Source: Pelotomaculum sp.
Lineage (GTDB): Bacteria; Bacillota; Desulfotomaculia; Desulfotomaculales; Pelotomaculaceae
Length of the DNA: 5,221 nucleotides
Assembly (NCBI GenBank): GCA_003489345.1
Contig: DNIT01000054.1
Location: forward strand, 12,708-17,928
Direction: 5' to 3'
Shown in pieces: positions 1-5,221 of the stretch (positions are counted from its first letter, which is position 1; every line of letters starts with the position of its first letter). The position numbers and the translations under genes were made by a program. The notes under the pieces were generated by a model. It worked only from the letters and a program-made list of their open reading frames with translations. It did no database searches and was not told the DNA's origin.

Positions 1-28
1 GTCGTCGGTTCAAATCCGACCGGTAGCT
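1..28 (+). tRNA. 3' end of a tRNA gene (partial), possibly tRNA-Thr
   Basis: The first bases form the end of a tRNA. Positions 1-3 fit the end of the variable loop. GTCGG (4-8) pairs with CCGAC (16-20) around the seven-base T loop TTCAAAT (9-15), and the T stem is perfect. CGGTAGC (21-27) is the 3' strand of the acceptor stem, and T28 is the discriminator base. CCA is not encoded (the next bases are TCA), so it would be added by the CCA-adding enzyme. The anticodon lies outside the window, so the identity is open; the T-arm wording resembles clostridial tRNA-Thr, which is recall rather than proof. An intrinsic terminator follows directly. The gene points towards the ABC exporter operon, whose last stop codon is about 75 bases away. 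Confidence 0.82.
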
Positions 29-33
29 TCAGG

Positions 34-77
34 CAGGGACGACAATTTTCAATGCAGAAAATTGTCGTCCCTGTTTT
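34..77 (+). terminator. Intrinsic terminator of the tRNA transcript
   Basis: Positions 34-50 and 57-73 are perfect inverted repeats (17 bp stem) around the six-base loop AATGCA, followed by TTTT at 74-77. This is a Rho-independent terminator oriented for plus-strand transcription out of the tRNA gene. Read on the minus strand the same hairpin has no T run after it (the bases are CCTGAAGC), so it should be a poor terminator for the convergent exporter operon, which has no other visible terminator between its stop codon and this hairpin. Confidence 0.9.
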
Positions 78-101
78 GCGGTTTCTATTCCGTAGTCTGT
101 A

Positions 102-1685
102 TTAATGCATGGCTGCATCTCTGCGCCCAAACAAGATGATCCCTAAAGCAGCCAACAGCGCTGATATGGCGCATAACAGCACAAGCGCCGACGGCGGCTG
201 CGCGACTTTGAGCGGCGTCACCCAGGAGAAGGGGGAGAGGGCATACACGGCATCGCTCACCGCCTGCTGTTCCCAGAGGATTTCCAATAGCACAAATAGC
301 ACCAGTAATCCATAGCTGAGCCCGGACATCCATCGGGGCAGTGCGCCAAACAGCAGCATTGAAATCCCGCCGAAAGCCCAGATAGCCGGTATCTTCCCTG
401 CCGTCTCGAAAAACAAACGGGAAAGAGCACTTTGATCCCCAGTGCCGATCATCGCGCCCAATCCCACACAAAGGCCGGAAACCAGAGCGAGAGCTGCGGA
501 TCCGCCGAGGATATACACCAGATGCCCGGTGGCAAAACGGCTTCGCCGGACAGGCAAGGACAGCAACAGTTCTCCCTTGGCCGTCTCCTCCTGGCGCAGG
601 ATATCCGCCGACATCAGCACATAGACTGAAATGAGCATTGAAACAATATACAACATCAGTGACATGAAGGCACGATCCACGCCGCCAAGGCGCGCAATCA
701 GCTCAGCCAGCGCCTCGGCCGAACTGACTGCGCTTACCATCAGGTAGCTGGCACAGCCCAGAGCGAAGGAGAACAGCGCGTAAAAAATCAGCCAGGAGAG
801 GAACAGTCCCTTTTGGGTACGCCACGCCAAAGCGGACAACGAGCGGAATCCGGGCTTAGCGAAGGCGCGTCCCTCCCGCTGGGGGATGAGCCCCGCTCCC
901 ACGTCCCGCTGGTGGGTCATCCACAGGGAAAGCGCCGCCAGCAGGATCGTTATGGCCAGGGAAATCAGAAGGACGCTAAACCTCTCCCCTGCAAAGGGCC
1001 GGATCAGAAGCGGCCATTCCAGAGGGTTGAGATAGGCGGCGAGACTGTTTCCCCCGCTCACGTTCCAGAGGATATGCAGGGCAAACAGCAGCCCCAAAAA
1101 CCCGAAAGAGGTTCCCCGCGCCGCCGAAGCGCCCTCAAAGAACTGGGCGACCAATCCCGCCACTAGGCCCAAAACACAGGCGGCGGCAAAAAATCCGAGG
1201 CAGTGGGCCAGCGATCCTGTAAAATCAAGCCCCAGAGCCGTCATTCCAAGCAGGGCAAGGACGGCCGCCGCTGCATTGATCAGCAGCATGTTCAGCAGCG
1301 CTGCCGCAAAGGGCGAAAGGCTGCCGGTCACATTGGCGCCAAGCAGTTCACGCCTGCCCTGCTCCTCGGCCAGCCGGGTGTGCCGCATTACATAAATAAT
1401 GCTGAAAATCCCGCTTAACAGAACCAGAAATACCTTGGTGCGCCAAGTAACAAATCCGGCCACCGAAACGTCCAGCAGCGGGCCGTGTATGGCCACGGTG
1501 AGCGGGTCGATCAGAGTGACGCCCATCTCGACGAGCGCCTCCTGGGTGGGGAAGAGCACCAACGAAGATATGGTGTTGATGGCGACCCACAGCCCCGGCA
1601 GCAACAGCCAGACCAGCGTGAAAACCCGATTCTGCCGCATATACAGTTTCATGATGGCAGCCGTACCATGAAAGTAACGCTTCAT
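102..1685 (-). CDS. ABC-2 type permease, polyketide-antibiotic exporter family (COG3559/TnrB3-like)
   Basis: This 527-residue integral membrane protein is the likely membrane half of a drug exporter that works with the ATPase encoded just upstream. About twelve hydrophobic segments are visible, near residues 21-45, 83-100, 125-151, 160-182, 192-210, 236-256, 293-318, 338-360, 388-412, 433-449, 455-471 and 500-520, arranged as two six-segment halves. Each half carries the family's charged cytoplasmic motif: TRLAEEQGRRELL near residue 103, and RQEETAKGELLLSLPV near 364. This shows an internal duplication and matches the TnrB/TetB-like exporters known from tetronasin resistance. The start is the ATG two bases after the ATPase stop, with AAAGGGGG eight bases upstream inside the end of the ATPase gene, so translation is probably coupled. 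The length is typical of the family and no damage is seen. The transported compound cannot be read from the sequence; a polyketide or other hydrophobic drug is inferred from family membership. Confidence 0.9.
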   Translation of the reverse strand: MKRYFHGTAAIMKLYMRQNRVFTLVWLLLPGLWVAINTISSLVLFPTQEALVEMGVTLIDPLTVAIHGPLLDVSVAGFVTWRTKVFLVLLSGIFSIIYVMRHTRLAEEQGRRELLGANVTGSLSPFAAALLNMLLINAAAAVLALLGMTALGLDFTGSLAHCLGFFAAACVLGLVAGLVAQFFEGASAARGTSFGFLGLLFALHILWNVSGGNSLAAYLNPLEWPLLIRPFAGERFSVLLISLAITILLAALSLWMTHQRDVGAGLIPQREGRAFAKPGFRSLSALAWRTQKGLFLSWLIFYALFSFALGCASYLMVSAVSSAEALAELIARLGGVDRAFMSLMLYIVSMLISVYVLMSADILRQEETAKGELLLSLPVRRSRFATGHLVYILGGSAALALVSGLCVGLGAMIGTGDQSALSRLFFETAGKIPAIWAFGGISMLLFGALPRWMSGLSYGLLVLFVLLEILWEQQAVSDAVYALSPFSWVTPLKVAQPPSALVLLCAISALLAALGIILFGRRDAAMH

Positions 1686-1687
1686 GC

Positions 1688-2422
1688 TCAGGTCCCCCTT
1701 TCGTCATCCTTCCGGTAGTAATTCATGAACAGGGTTTCCAGGGTGGGAGGTTCCTGTTGGCTGATGAGGGCCCTCAGCTCCTCCATACTGCCTTGCTCAA
1801 TGATCCTGCCCGCCCGGATAACGCCGATGGTGTCGCAAACCGCCTCTACCTCCGAGAGAATATGGCTGGACAGAAACACCGTCTTACCGGCGTCCTTTGC
1901 CTCTCGGACGCACTGCTGGAAGACCGTTTTCATCAGCGGGTCCAGGCCGGTGGTGGGTTCGTCGAGAATTTGCAGTTCCACATCCGACACAAAGGCGGAG
2001 ATCAGCAGCACTTTCTGCCGGTTGCCCTTGGAGTAGGTTTTGCACTTCTTGGTCGGATCCAGATCGAAGCGTTCAATCAGCTCGGCCCGGCGTTTTTTGG
2101 TGTAGCTTCCCCGCAGCCGGCCCAGAAAGTCAATCACCTCGCCGCCGGTCATGTTGTCCCAGAGCTGTACGTCGCTGGGGACATAGGCGAGCCGCTTATG
2201 CAGCTCCACCGCGTCCCGCCAGGGGTCGCCGTCCAGCAGGCGCACATCGCCCTCATCCTTTTTCAGGAGCCCCAGCAACATACGGATGGTGGTGGATTTC
2301 CCCGCGCCGTTGGGCCCGATGAAGCCGTATATTCCCCCTCCGGGTACGGACAGCTCCACCCCGTCCAGCGCCACGGTCTTGCCAAAGCGTTTTTTCAGGC
2401 CGCGAATTTCTATGACAGACAT
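1688..2422 (-). CDS. ABC transporter ATP-binding protein (drug exporter type)
   Basis: This 244-residue ATPase powers the neighbouring permease; two copies would pair at the cytoplasmic face. Motifs in order: Walker A GPNGAGKST (36-44), a Q-loop region around VPSDVQLWDN (81-90), the signature YSKGNRQKV (130-138, a common variant of LSGGQ), Walker B LQILDEP with D154 and E155, the D-loop TGLDP (158-162), and the switch histidine H187 in LSSHIL. The C-terminal tail PPTLETLFMNYY is the short extension usual in exporter ATPases of the drug-resistance (DRA/COG1131) type. The start was placed at 2422 rather than at the ATG ten codons upstream because AAGGAGG lies six bases before it and the upstream ATG lies inside the end of the tetR gene. 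The gap to the TetR stop is 11 bases and to the permease start 2 bases, so the three genes form one operon. All catalytic residues are present. Confidence 0.95.
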   Translation of the reverse strand: MSVIEIRGLKKRFGKTVALDGVELSVPGGGIYGFIGPNGAGKSTTIRMLLGLLKKDEGDVRLLDGDPWRDAVELHKRLAYVPSDVQLWDNMTGGEVIDFLGRLRGSYTKKRRAELIERFDLDPTKKCKTYSKGNRQKVLLISAFVSDVELQILDEPTTGLDPLMKTVFQQCVREAKDAGKTVFLSSHILSEVEAVCDTIGVIRAGRIIEQGSMEELRALISQQEPPTLETLFMNYYRKDDERGT

Positions 2423-2428
2423 ATATTC

Positions 2429-2435
2429 CCTCCTT
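2429..2435 (-). promoter_or_regulatory. Ribosome binding site of the ABC ATPase gene
   Basis: AAGGAGG on the minus strand lies six bases before the ATG at 2422. The TAA stop of the TetR gene (2436-2434) overlaps its first two bases, so ribosomes finishing TetR arrive on the ATPase start site. This decides the 2422 start over the in-frame ATG at 2452 and points to translational coupling. Confidence 0.9.
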
Positions 2436-3060
2436 ACTGTTGATAGAAGCATTTGCGCAGGACATCGAGATAATCGTCAAAGTCCGCGTTGAGCGCCTCC
2501 ATGTCGATCTCTTCCAGCGATTGGTTTTGAACCAGCTCCATCGAGCGATATCCGTAGTTTTCCAACGCCCAGACGATCAGATCCCGGATCTTGCCCATGG
2601 GCACATCCTGCCGGAAGAGGGATTCATCCAAATTCCCCAGCAAATGGCTGTAACCCGCTTCCGTGATGTGAGAAAGCTTTTTGGCAAGCTCCCCGGCAAT
2701 CTCGGCGGATTTTTCCTGCGTCAGCCTCTTGACAAATTCAAACAGCGGAGGATAGCGCAGGTAGACGGATCCCTTGAGCCGCGCCGCCCTGCCGTACCGG
2801 GTAAGCAGATCACCTTCGCAATGACCGATTTGTTCGTAAAACTCCCGGTTGACCACCTCGTACACATAGTCGCAGAGAAAGAAAAACAGCTCCCTTTTGC
2901 TGGAAAAGTAGTGGAACAGCGCCCCCTTAGAAATGCCGGCCGCCCGGACGATCTCATTAGTGGAGGCAAGATCGTATCCCTTTGCAGCGAATTCCTGCAG
3001 CGCTGCGTTGATGATTGCATCCCGCTTTTCCTCTTTGAGCCCGACAAAATTTTCGTGCAT
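2434..3060 (-). CDS. TetR/AcrR-family transcriptional repressor of the ABC exporter operon
   Basis: From the ATG at 3060 the product is 208 residues, normal for TetR repressors. Residues 9-58 form the TetR DNA-binding domain: KEEKRDAIINAALQEFA for helix 1, then a helix-turn-helix with TNEIVRAAGISKGALFHYF (34-52) followed by SSKREL. The rest is a variable helical ligand and dimer domain. The family binds DNA as dimers and lets go when a small molecule binds. The start is uncertain: an in-frame ATG also lies at 3066, and the only Shine-Dalgarno-like sequence is GGGG at 3074-3071 with possible extension through GTGAT. MHENFVGLKEEK resembles the N-terminus of relatives. The frame stays open upstream to 3291, through a transporter remnant, so automatic callers may give a longer protein. 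A promoter and a palindromic operator lie just upstream, which fits autoregulation. The gene ends 11 bases before the ATPase. The ligand is unknown. Confidence 0.9.
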   Translation of the reverse strand: MHENFVGLKEEKRDAIINAALQEFAAKGYDLASTNEIVRAAGISKGALFHYFSSKRELFFFLCDYVYEVVNREFYEQIGHCEGDLLTRYGRAARLKGSVYLRYPPLFEFVKRLTQEKSAEIAGELAKKLSHITEAGYSHLLGNLDESLFRQDVPMGKIRDLIVWALENYGYRSMELVQNQSLEEIDMEALNADFDDYLDVLRKCFYQQ

Positions 3061-3084
3061 GATCATCACGCCCCAATCAAAATT

Positions 3085-3097
3085 GACCATACTGGTC
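3085..3097. promoter_or_regulatory. Palindromic operator, likely TetR binding site
   Basis: GACCA (3085-3089), TAC, TGGTC (3093-3097) is a perfect inverted repeat with a three-base centre, set in AT-rich flanks. It lies about 10-22 bases downstream of the -10 box, covering roughly +3 to +15 of the predicted transcript, where a bound dimer would block initiation. GACC/GGTC half-sites are common among TetR operators in Firmicutes. The assignment to this TetR is inferred from position. Confidence 0.65.
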
Positions 3098-3106
3098 GGT
3101 AATTGC

Positions 3107-3137
3107 ATTATAGCATAAACCGAGCCGCCCGTGTCCA
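3107..3137 (-). promoter_or_regulatory. Sigma-A type promoter of the tetR-ABC operon
   Basis: On the minus strand a perfect TATAAT lies at 3112-3107, preceded directly by TGC (3115-3113), giving an extended -10 box. TGGACA at 3137-3132 matches the -35 consensus at five of six bases, but the spacer is 19 bases, longer than the ideal 17. The extended -10 could make up for that. Transcription should start near 3100, giving a leader of about 40 bases before the TetR ATG. The -35 and the TGC lie inside the MFS remnant, so the promoter spans the junction. Confidence 0.7.
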
Positions 3138-3249
3138 GGATATAGAGGGGTATGACGATCAGCTGGACGCGGAAGCCGGTGTCGGAAACCATCCGGCCCC
3201 ATAAAAGGAGCAGCAGGTTTTTGTTAAAGGGATTCATTATCTCTTTCAC
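3112..3249 (-). pseudogene. N-terminal remnant of an MFS transporter gene
   Basis: About 46 codons read as the beginning of a major facilitator superfamily efflux protein. A cytoplasmic start NPFNKN leads into a first membrane segment (LLLLLWGRMVSDTG), followed by VQLIVIPLYILDTGGSVYA, the usual pattern for helix 1 and the first loop (PLYILD-TGS). After the codons for VYA the resemblance ends and the sequence becomes the promoter, operator and leader of tetR. The other eleven or so membrane segments are absent. The likely start is the GTG at 3249, eight bases after a strong AAAAAGGAG and 25 bases after the RPH-family gene's stop, so an intact ancestor probably followed that gene in an operon; an ATG at 3237 is a second choice. 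The frame is not broken and continues into tetR without a stop. Whether this is a dead fragment, a leader peptide or a real N-terminal extension cannot be settled here. Confidence 0.65.
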
Positions 3250-3257
3250 ATCCGCCG

Positions 3258-3266
3258 CTCCTTTTT
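3258..3266 (-). promoter_or_regulatory. Strong ribosome binding site upstream of the MFS remnant
   Basis: AAAAAGGAG on the minus strand sits eight bases before the GTG at 3249 and six bases before an overlapping ATG at 3251. That ATG is followed at once by TGA, so only the GTG opens a usable frame. The site is clearly better than the GGGG before TetR's own ATG, which means translation entering from the RPH-family transcript would favour the long MFS-TetR frame. Confidence 0.6.
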
Positions 3267-3274
3267 CTTCTGTT

Positions 3275-5221
3275 TCAAAGGATTTCCACATAGCCCTCGT
3301 CGCCGTTTACCCGAATGCGGTCACCGTCCCGGATGCGTCTGGTTGCGCCGACAACGCCAACCACGGCAGGTAAACCGTACTCCCGGGTGATGACCGCGCC
3401 GTGGGTCATCATGCCGCCCACCTCGGTGACCAGCCCCGCGATGGAGACGAACACCGGCGTCCAGCTGGGATCGGTGAAGGAGGTCACCAGAATATCGCTT
3501 TTTTCCATGACCGCATCCTCAATGGACCGGATCACGCGGGCCCGGCCTTCGACCACGCCGGAGGACACCCCCAAACCGGGCAGCGCTCCGGTCGGGATAT
3601 TCCTTTGGTAAGCCATCTCCGGCACCTCGCCGTCCGAAAAAATGACCCGCGGCGGGGTGAGATTGGCAAAGTGGGTATAGTCTTTTTTGCGGCGGGCGAT
3701 GTCCGTGTAATCCACCCGGCCGGTTTGGATTGCCTCCCGCAGCTCTTCCAGGTACAGGTAGAAGATGTCGCCGGGCTCCTGCAGGATGCCTTGCTCCGCA
3801 AGGCGCTTTGCCTCCCGCATAATCGCCCTTTTGTATACGTCGTAACGGCAGATCCAGACGTACTTGGGATACTCTCGTGTGCCCACATAATTACGGAAAA
3901 AGGAGATGTAGCGGCGCAGCTTTTTTGCTTTGCGGGAACCCAGTTTTTGTTCCGCCAGTGCCACCAGCTCTTCCGTGAGCGTTTCCATCTCCAGGCGGCC
4001 CTGTTCAAAGGAAGATTTGCCGTGCCCCTTTGGCAAGGTGCGGATGTTGGTGAGAATGGCGCCCACCAGTTCGGCGGGATTTTCCCGGAAGCGGGTCTTA
4101 GAGATGTCAATCTCGCCGGTGGCCCGCATGCCGTATTGCCGCAAGAAATTCTCAAAAGCGTCCGCCACTGCACCGCCGCCCTCCACTTGGCGCAAATCAT
4201 CCATGCGGAAGGCTTCGCCGGCTGCTTCGAGATATCTCACCACCGGCGGATACTCCCGAGCCAGATCCGCCACTTCGCTGAGGACAAGTCCCATCTGGGA
4301 AGTGGGGTTGTGCTCCACCGATTTGGACAGGCGGTTGCTGATGTTTTCCTCGCCCGTGAGTGTTTTGCCCATGGCGTCGATTTTTTGGATGATAAATTGG
4401 GTGGCCAGCACCATCCCAAAGCCGGAGGCGTCGTAAATGATTGCGGAAAGCTGCTTTTGATCCTCCAGAATGGCCTCGATGGCCGCCATTCCCAAAAGAG
4501 GCTCCAGCCGCTCCTCCAGCTGGGCAATGAGGCGCCGCATCCGGTCGATATAGAGATCGATGTCGGCGGGGTCGTTGCGCCGGTAGAGTCGGATGCTCTC
4601 CCGGATGATGGGCAGCCAGCCGCTGAAGGTGGAGAAGCTGCCGGGGCCTTTGGGGATACCGCGGATGTAGTCTTCACGCGCCAGCACTTCTTCTATGGCT
4701 TGATGGGTCAGCGGGTCGGTGGCGGAGAGCTTGGTGCGGATCATCTTTTTGCCGTAGGCGGTCTTCAGGTCGTAGGTGATGTCGATAAACAGCCGCCCGC
4801 CCACCTCCACCATCCGGAAAAGGGCGATCAGTTTCATGAAGGACATGCCCAGCGGCAGCATCACGTCGGTCATCATCTGCATGTGTCCCGCCGATACAAA
4901 GACGCGCTTGAGGCCGTCCCTGCTCTCCGGAATGGGATACAGCGTGGTGATCGCCCGGGACTGTACGATGGAAAATCGTCCGTCCACACAGCACCACTCG
5001 ATATCCTGGGGCGCGCCGAAGGCAACCTCGATCCGCTTGCCGATGGCGGCAAGTTCCCGCAATTGACTGTCTGTGAGGGGCGGTGCGGCCTTGCTGTCCG
5101 TGTTGGTTTTCCCGTTGCGCAGCCGCCAGGTAAAGGGTGTTTTGCGTCCGGACACCAGCTCCTCACCCAGTCCCACCACTGCCTCGATGACACAGGTGAG
5201 CCGGTCGGAGGTCATGGGGTC
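3275..5221 (-). CDS. rph: Rifampin phosphotransferase (RPH)-family dikinase, N-terminus cut by window edge
   Basis: The frame is open to the window edge (D-P before the ATG at 5215), so this is the C-terminal 648 residues of a protein that is usually about 860-870 long. Numbering from that ATG: the end of the ATP-grasp domain is visible as GLGEELVSG (15-23), QDIEW (70-74) and QSRAITTL (85-92), with the ATP-contacting Glu and Gln kept. A helical middle domain (about 100-540) holds HNPTSQMGL, YGMRATGEIDI (361-371), REYPKY (447-452) and RYDVYK (457-462), all typical of RPH. The C-terminal swivelling phosphohistidine domain holds TDPSWTPVF and TEVGGMMTHGAV, with catalytic His605 (codon 3403-3401). 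The protein ends right after this domain; PEP synthase would continue into a PEP-binding barrel, so RPH is the better call. RPH enzymes use ATP to phosphorylate rifamycins, releasing AMP and phosphate. The symbol is family-level (not RNase PH), and the true substrate is unproven. QSRA replaces the usual QSRP. Confidence 0.87.
   Translation of the reverse strand, partial: DPMTSDRLTCVIEAVVGLGEELVSGRKTPFTWRLRNGKTNTDSKAAPPLTDSQLRELAAIGKRIEVAFGAPQDIEWCCVDGRFSIVQSRAITTLYPIPESRDGLKRVFVSAGHMQMMTDVMLPLGMSFMKLIALFRMVEVGGRLFIDITYDLKTAYGKKMIRTKLSATDPLTHQAIEEVLAREDYIRGIPKGPGSFSTFSGWLPIIRESIRLYRRNDPADIDLYIDRMRRLIAQLEERLEPLLGMAAIEAILEDQKQLSAIIYDASGFGMVLATQFIIQKIDAMGKTLTGEENISNRLSKSVEHNPTSQMGLVLSEVADLAREYPPVVRYLEAAGEAFRMDDLRQVEGGGAVADAFENFLRQYGMRATGEIDISKTRFRENPAELVGAILTNIRTLPKGHGKSSFEQGRLEMETLTEELVALAEQKLGSRKAKKLRRYISFFRNYVGTREYPKYVWICRYDVYKRAIMREAKRLAEQGILQEPGDIFYLYLEELREAIQTGRVDYTDIARRKKDYTHFANLTPPRVIFSDGEVPEMAYQRNIPTGALPGLGVSSGVVEGRARVIRSIEDAVMEKSDILVTSFTDPSWTPVFVSIAGLVTEVGGMMTHGAVITREYGLPAVVGVVGATRRIRDGDRIRVNGDEGYVEIL

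Noticed and set aside
34..73. The 17 bp inverted repeat as an insertion-sequence end or CRISPR-like repeat
   Set aside because: It occurs once, directly after a tRNA gene, and is followed by TTTT, which is explained fully by an intrinsic terminator.
1..77. tRNA 3' end as an integration (att) site for a mobile element
   Set aside because: tRNA ends are common attachment sites, but no integrase, no repeated copy of the tRNA end and no element boundary are visible in the window.
1757..2443. Plus-strand open frame of 228 codons opposite the ABC ATPase
   Set aside because: The minus strand here encodes an ATPase with every expected motif. The plus frame is a codon-bias shadow: its product shows no family pattern and it has no convincing ribosome binding site.
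2420..2452. Upstream ATG at 2452 as the start of the ABC ATPase
   Set aside because: It lies within the last codons of tetR, adds ten residues not typical of the family, and has no ribosome binding site, while the ATG at 2422 has AAGGAGG at good spacing.
2440..3102. Plus-strand open frame of 220 codons opposite tetR
   Set aside because: It lies almost exactly antisense to the TetR gene, runs through its operator, and encodes no recognisable domain.
3532..4200. Second minus-strand frame of 222 codons inside the RPH-family gene
   Set aside because: It overlaps a well-matched RPH coding frame and its translation is rich in W, R, S and P in the manner of out-of-frame GC-rich sequence.
3275..5221. 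Annotation as phosphoenolpyruvate synthase (ppsA)
   Set aside because: The phosphohistidine domain is the last domain and the protein stops right after it. PEP synthase needs a further C-terminal PEP/pyruvate-binding barrel, and the middle domain matches RPH instead.

Overview
The window reads as part of a chromosome from a moderately GC-rich member of the Firmicutes, probably a clostridial gut-type lineage. The evidence is the strong AAGGAGG-type ribosome binding sites, a tRNA gene that does not encode CCA and is followed by a classic intrinsic terminator, and the protein families present. The assignment below phylum level is inference. All protein genes lie on the minus strand; only the tRNA tail at the left edge is on the plus strand.

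Layout in minus-strand transcription order, from the right edge leftwards. (1) 5221-3275: the 3' three quarters of a rifampin phosphotransferase (RPH)-family dikinase, cut by the window edge at its N-terminus. (2) 3249-3112: a remnant of a major facilitator superfamily (MFS) transporter gene that keeps a good ribosome binding site and the first membrane segment and then stops matching. (3) 3137-3085: a promoter with a perfect extended -10 box (TGC-TATAAT) followed by a GACCA-TAC-TGGTC operator, sitting where the remnant ends. (4) 3060-2434: a TetR-family repressor. (5) 2422-1688: an ABC ATPase. (6) 1685-102: a 12-segment ABC-2 permease of the polyketide-antibiotic exporter type (COG3559, TnrB3-like). 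Genes 4-6 are packed with gaps of 11 and 2 nt and look like one self-repressed exporter operon. (7) 28-1: the 3' end of a tRNA gene, convergent with that operon, and its terminator at 34-77.

Inferred working model: the TetR protein represses its own promoter at the operator over the transcription start. When its ligand, probably a toxic hydrophobic compound, binds, the ABC exporter is made. The neighbouring RPH-family enzyme would inactivate a rifamycin-like substrate by phosphorylation. The two units share a theme of drug modification plus export, but nothing in the sequence proves a common substrate.

The most unusual point is the junction at about 3105-3249. The reading frame of the MFS remnant runs without a stop into the TetR gene. 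A transcript reading through from the RPH gene could therefore make a repressor with an N-terminal membrane segment, while the internal promoter makes the normal soluble form. A decayed deletion junction, or an assembly chimera, is the plainer explanation.
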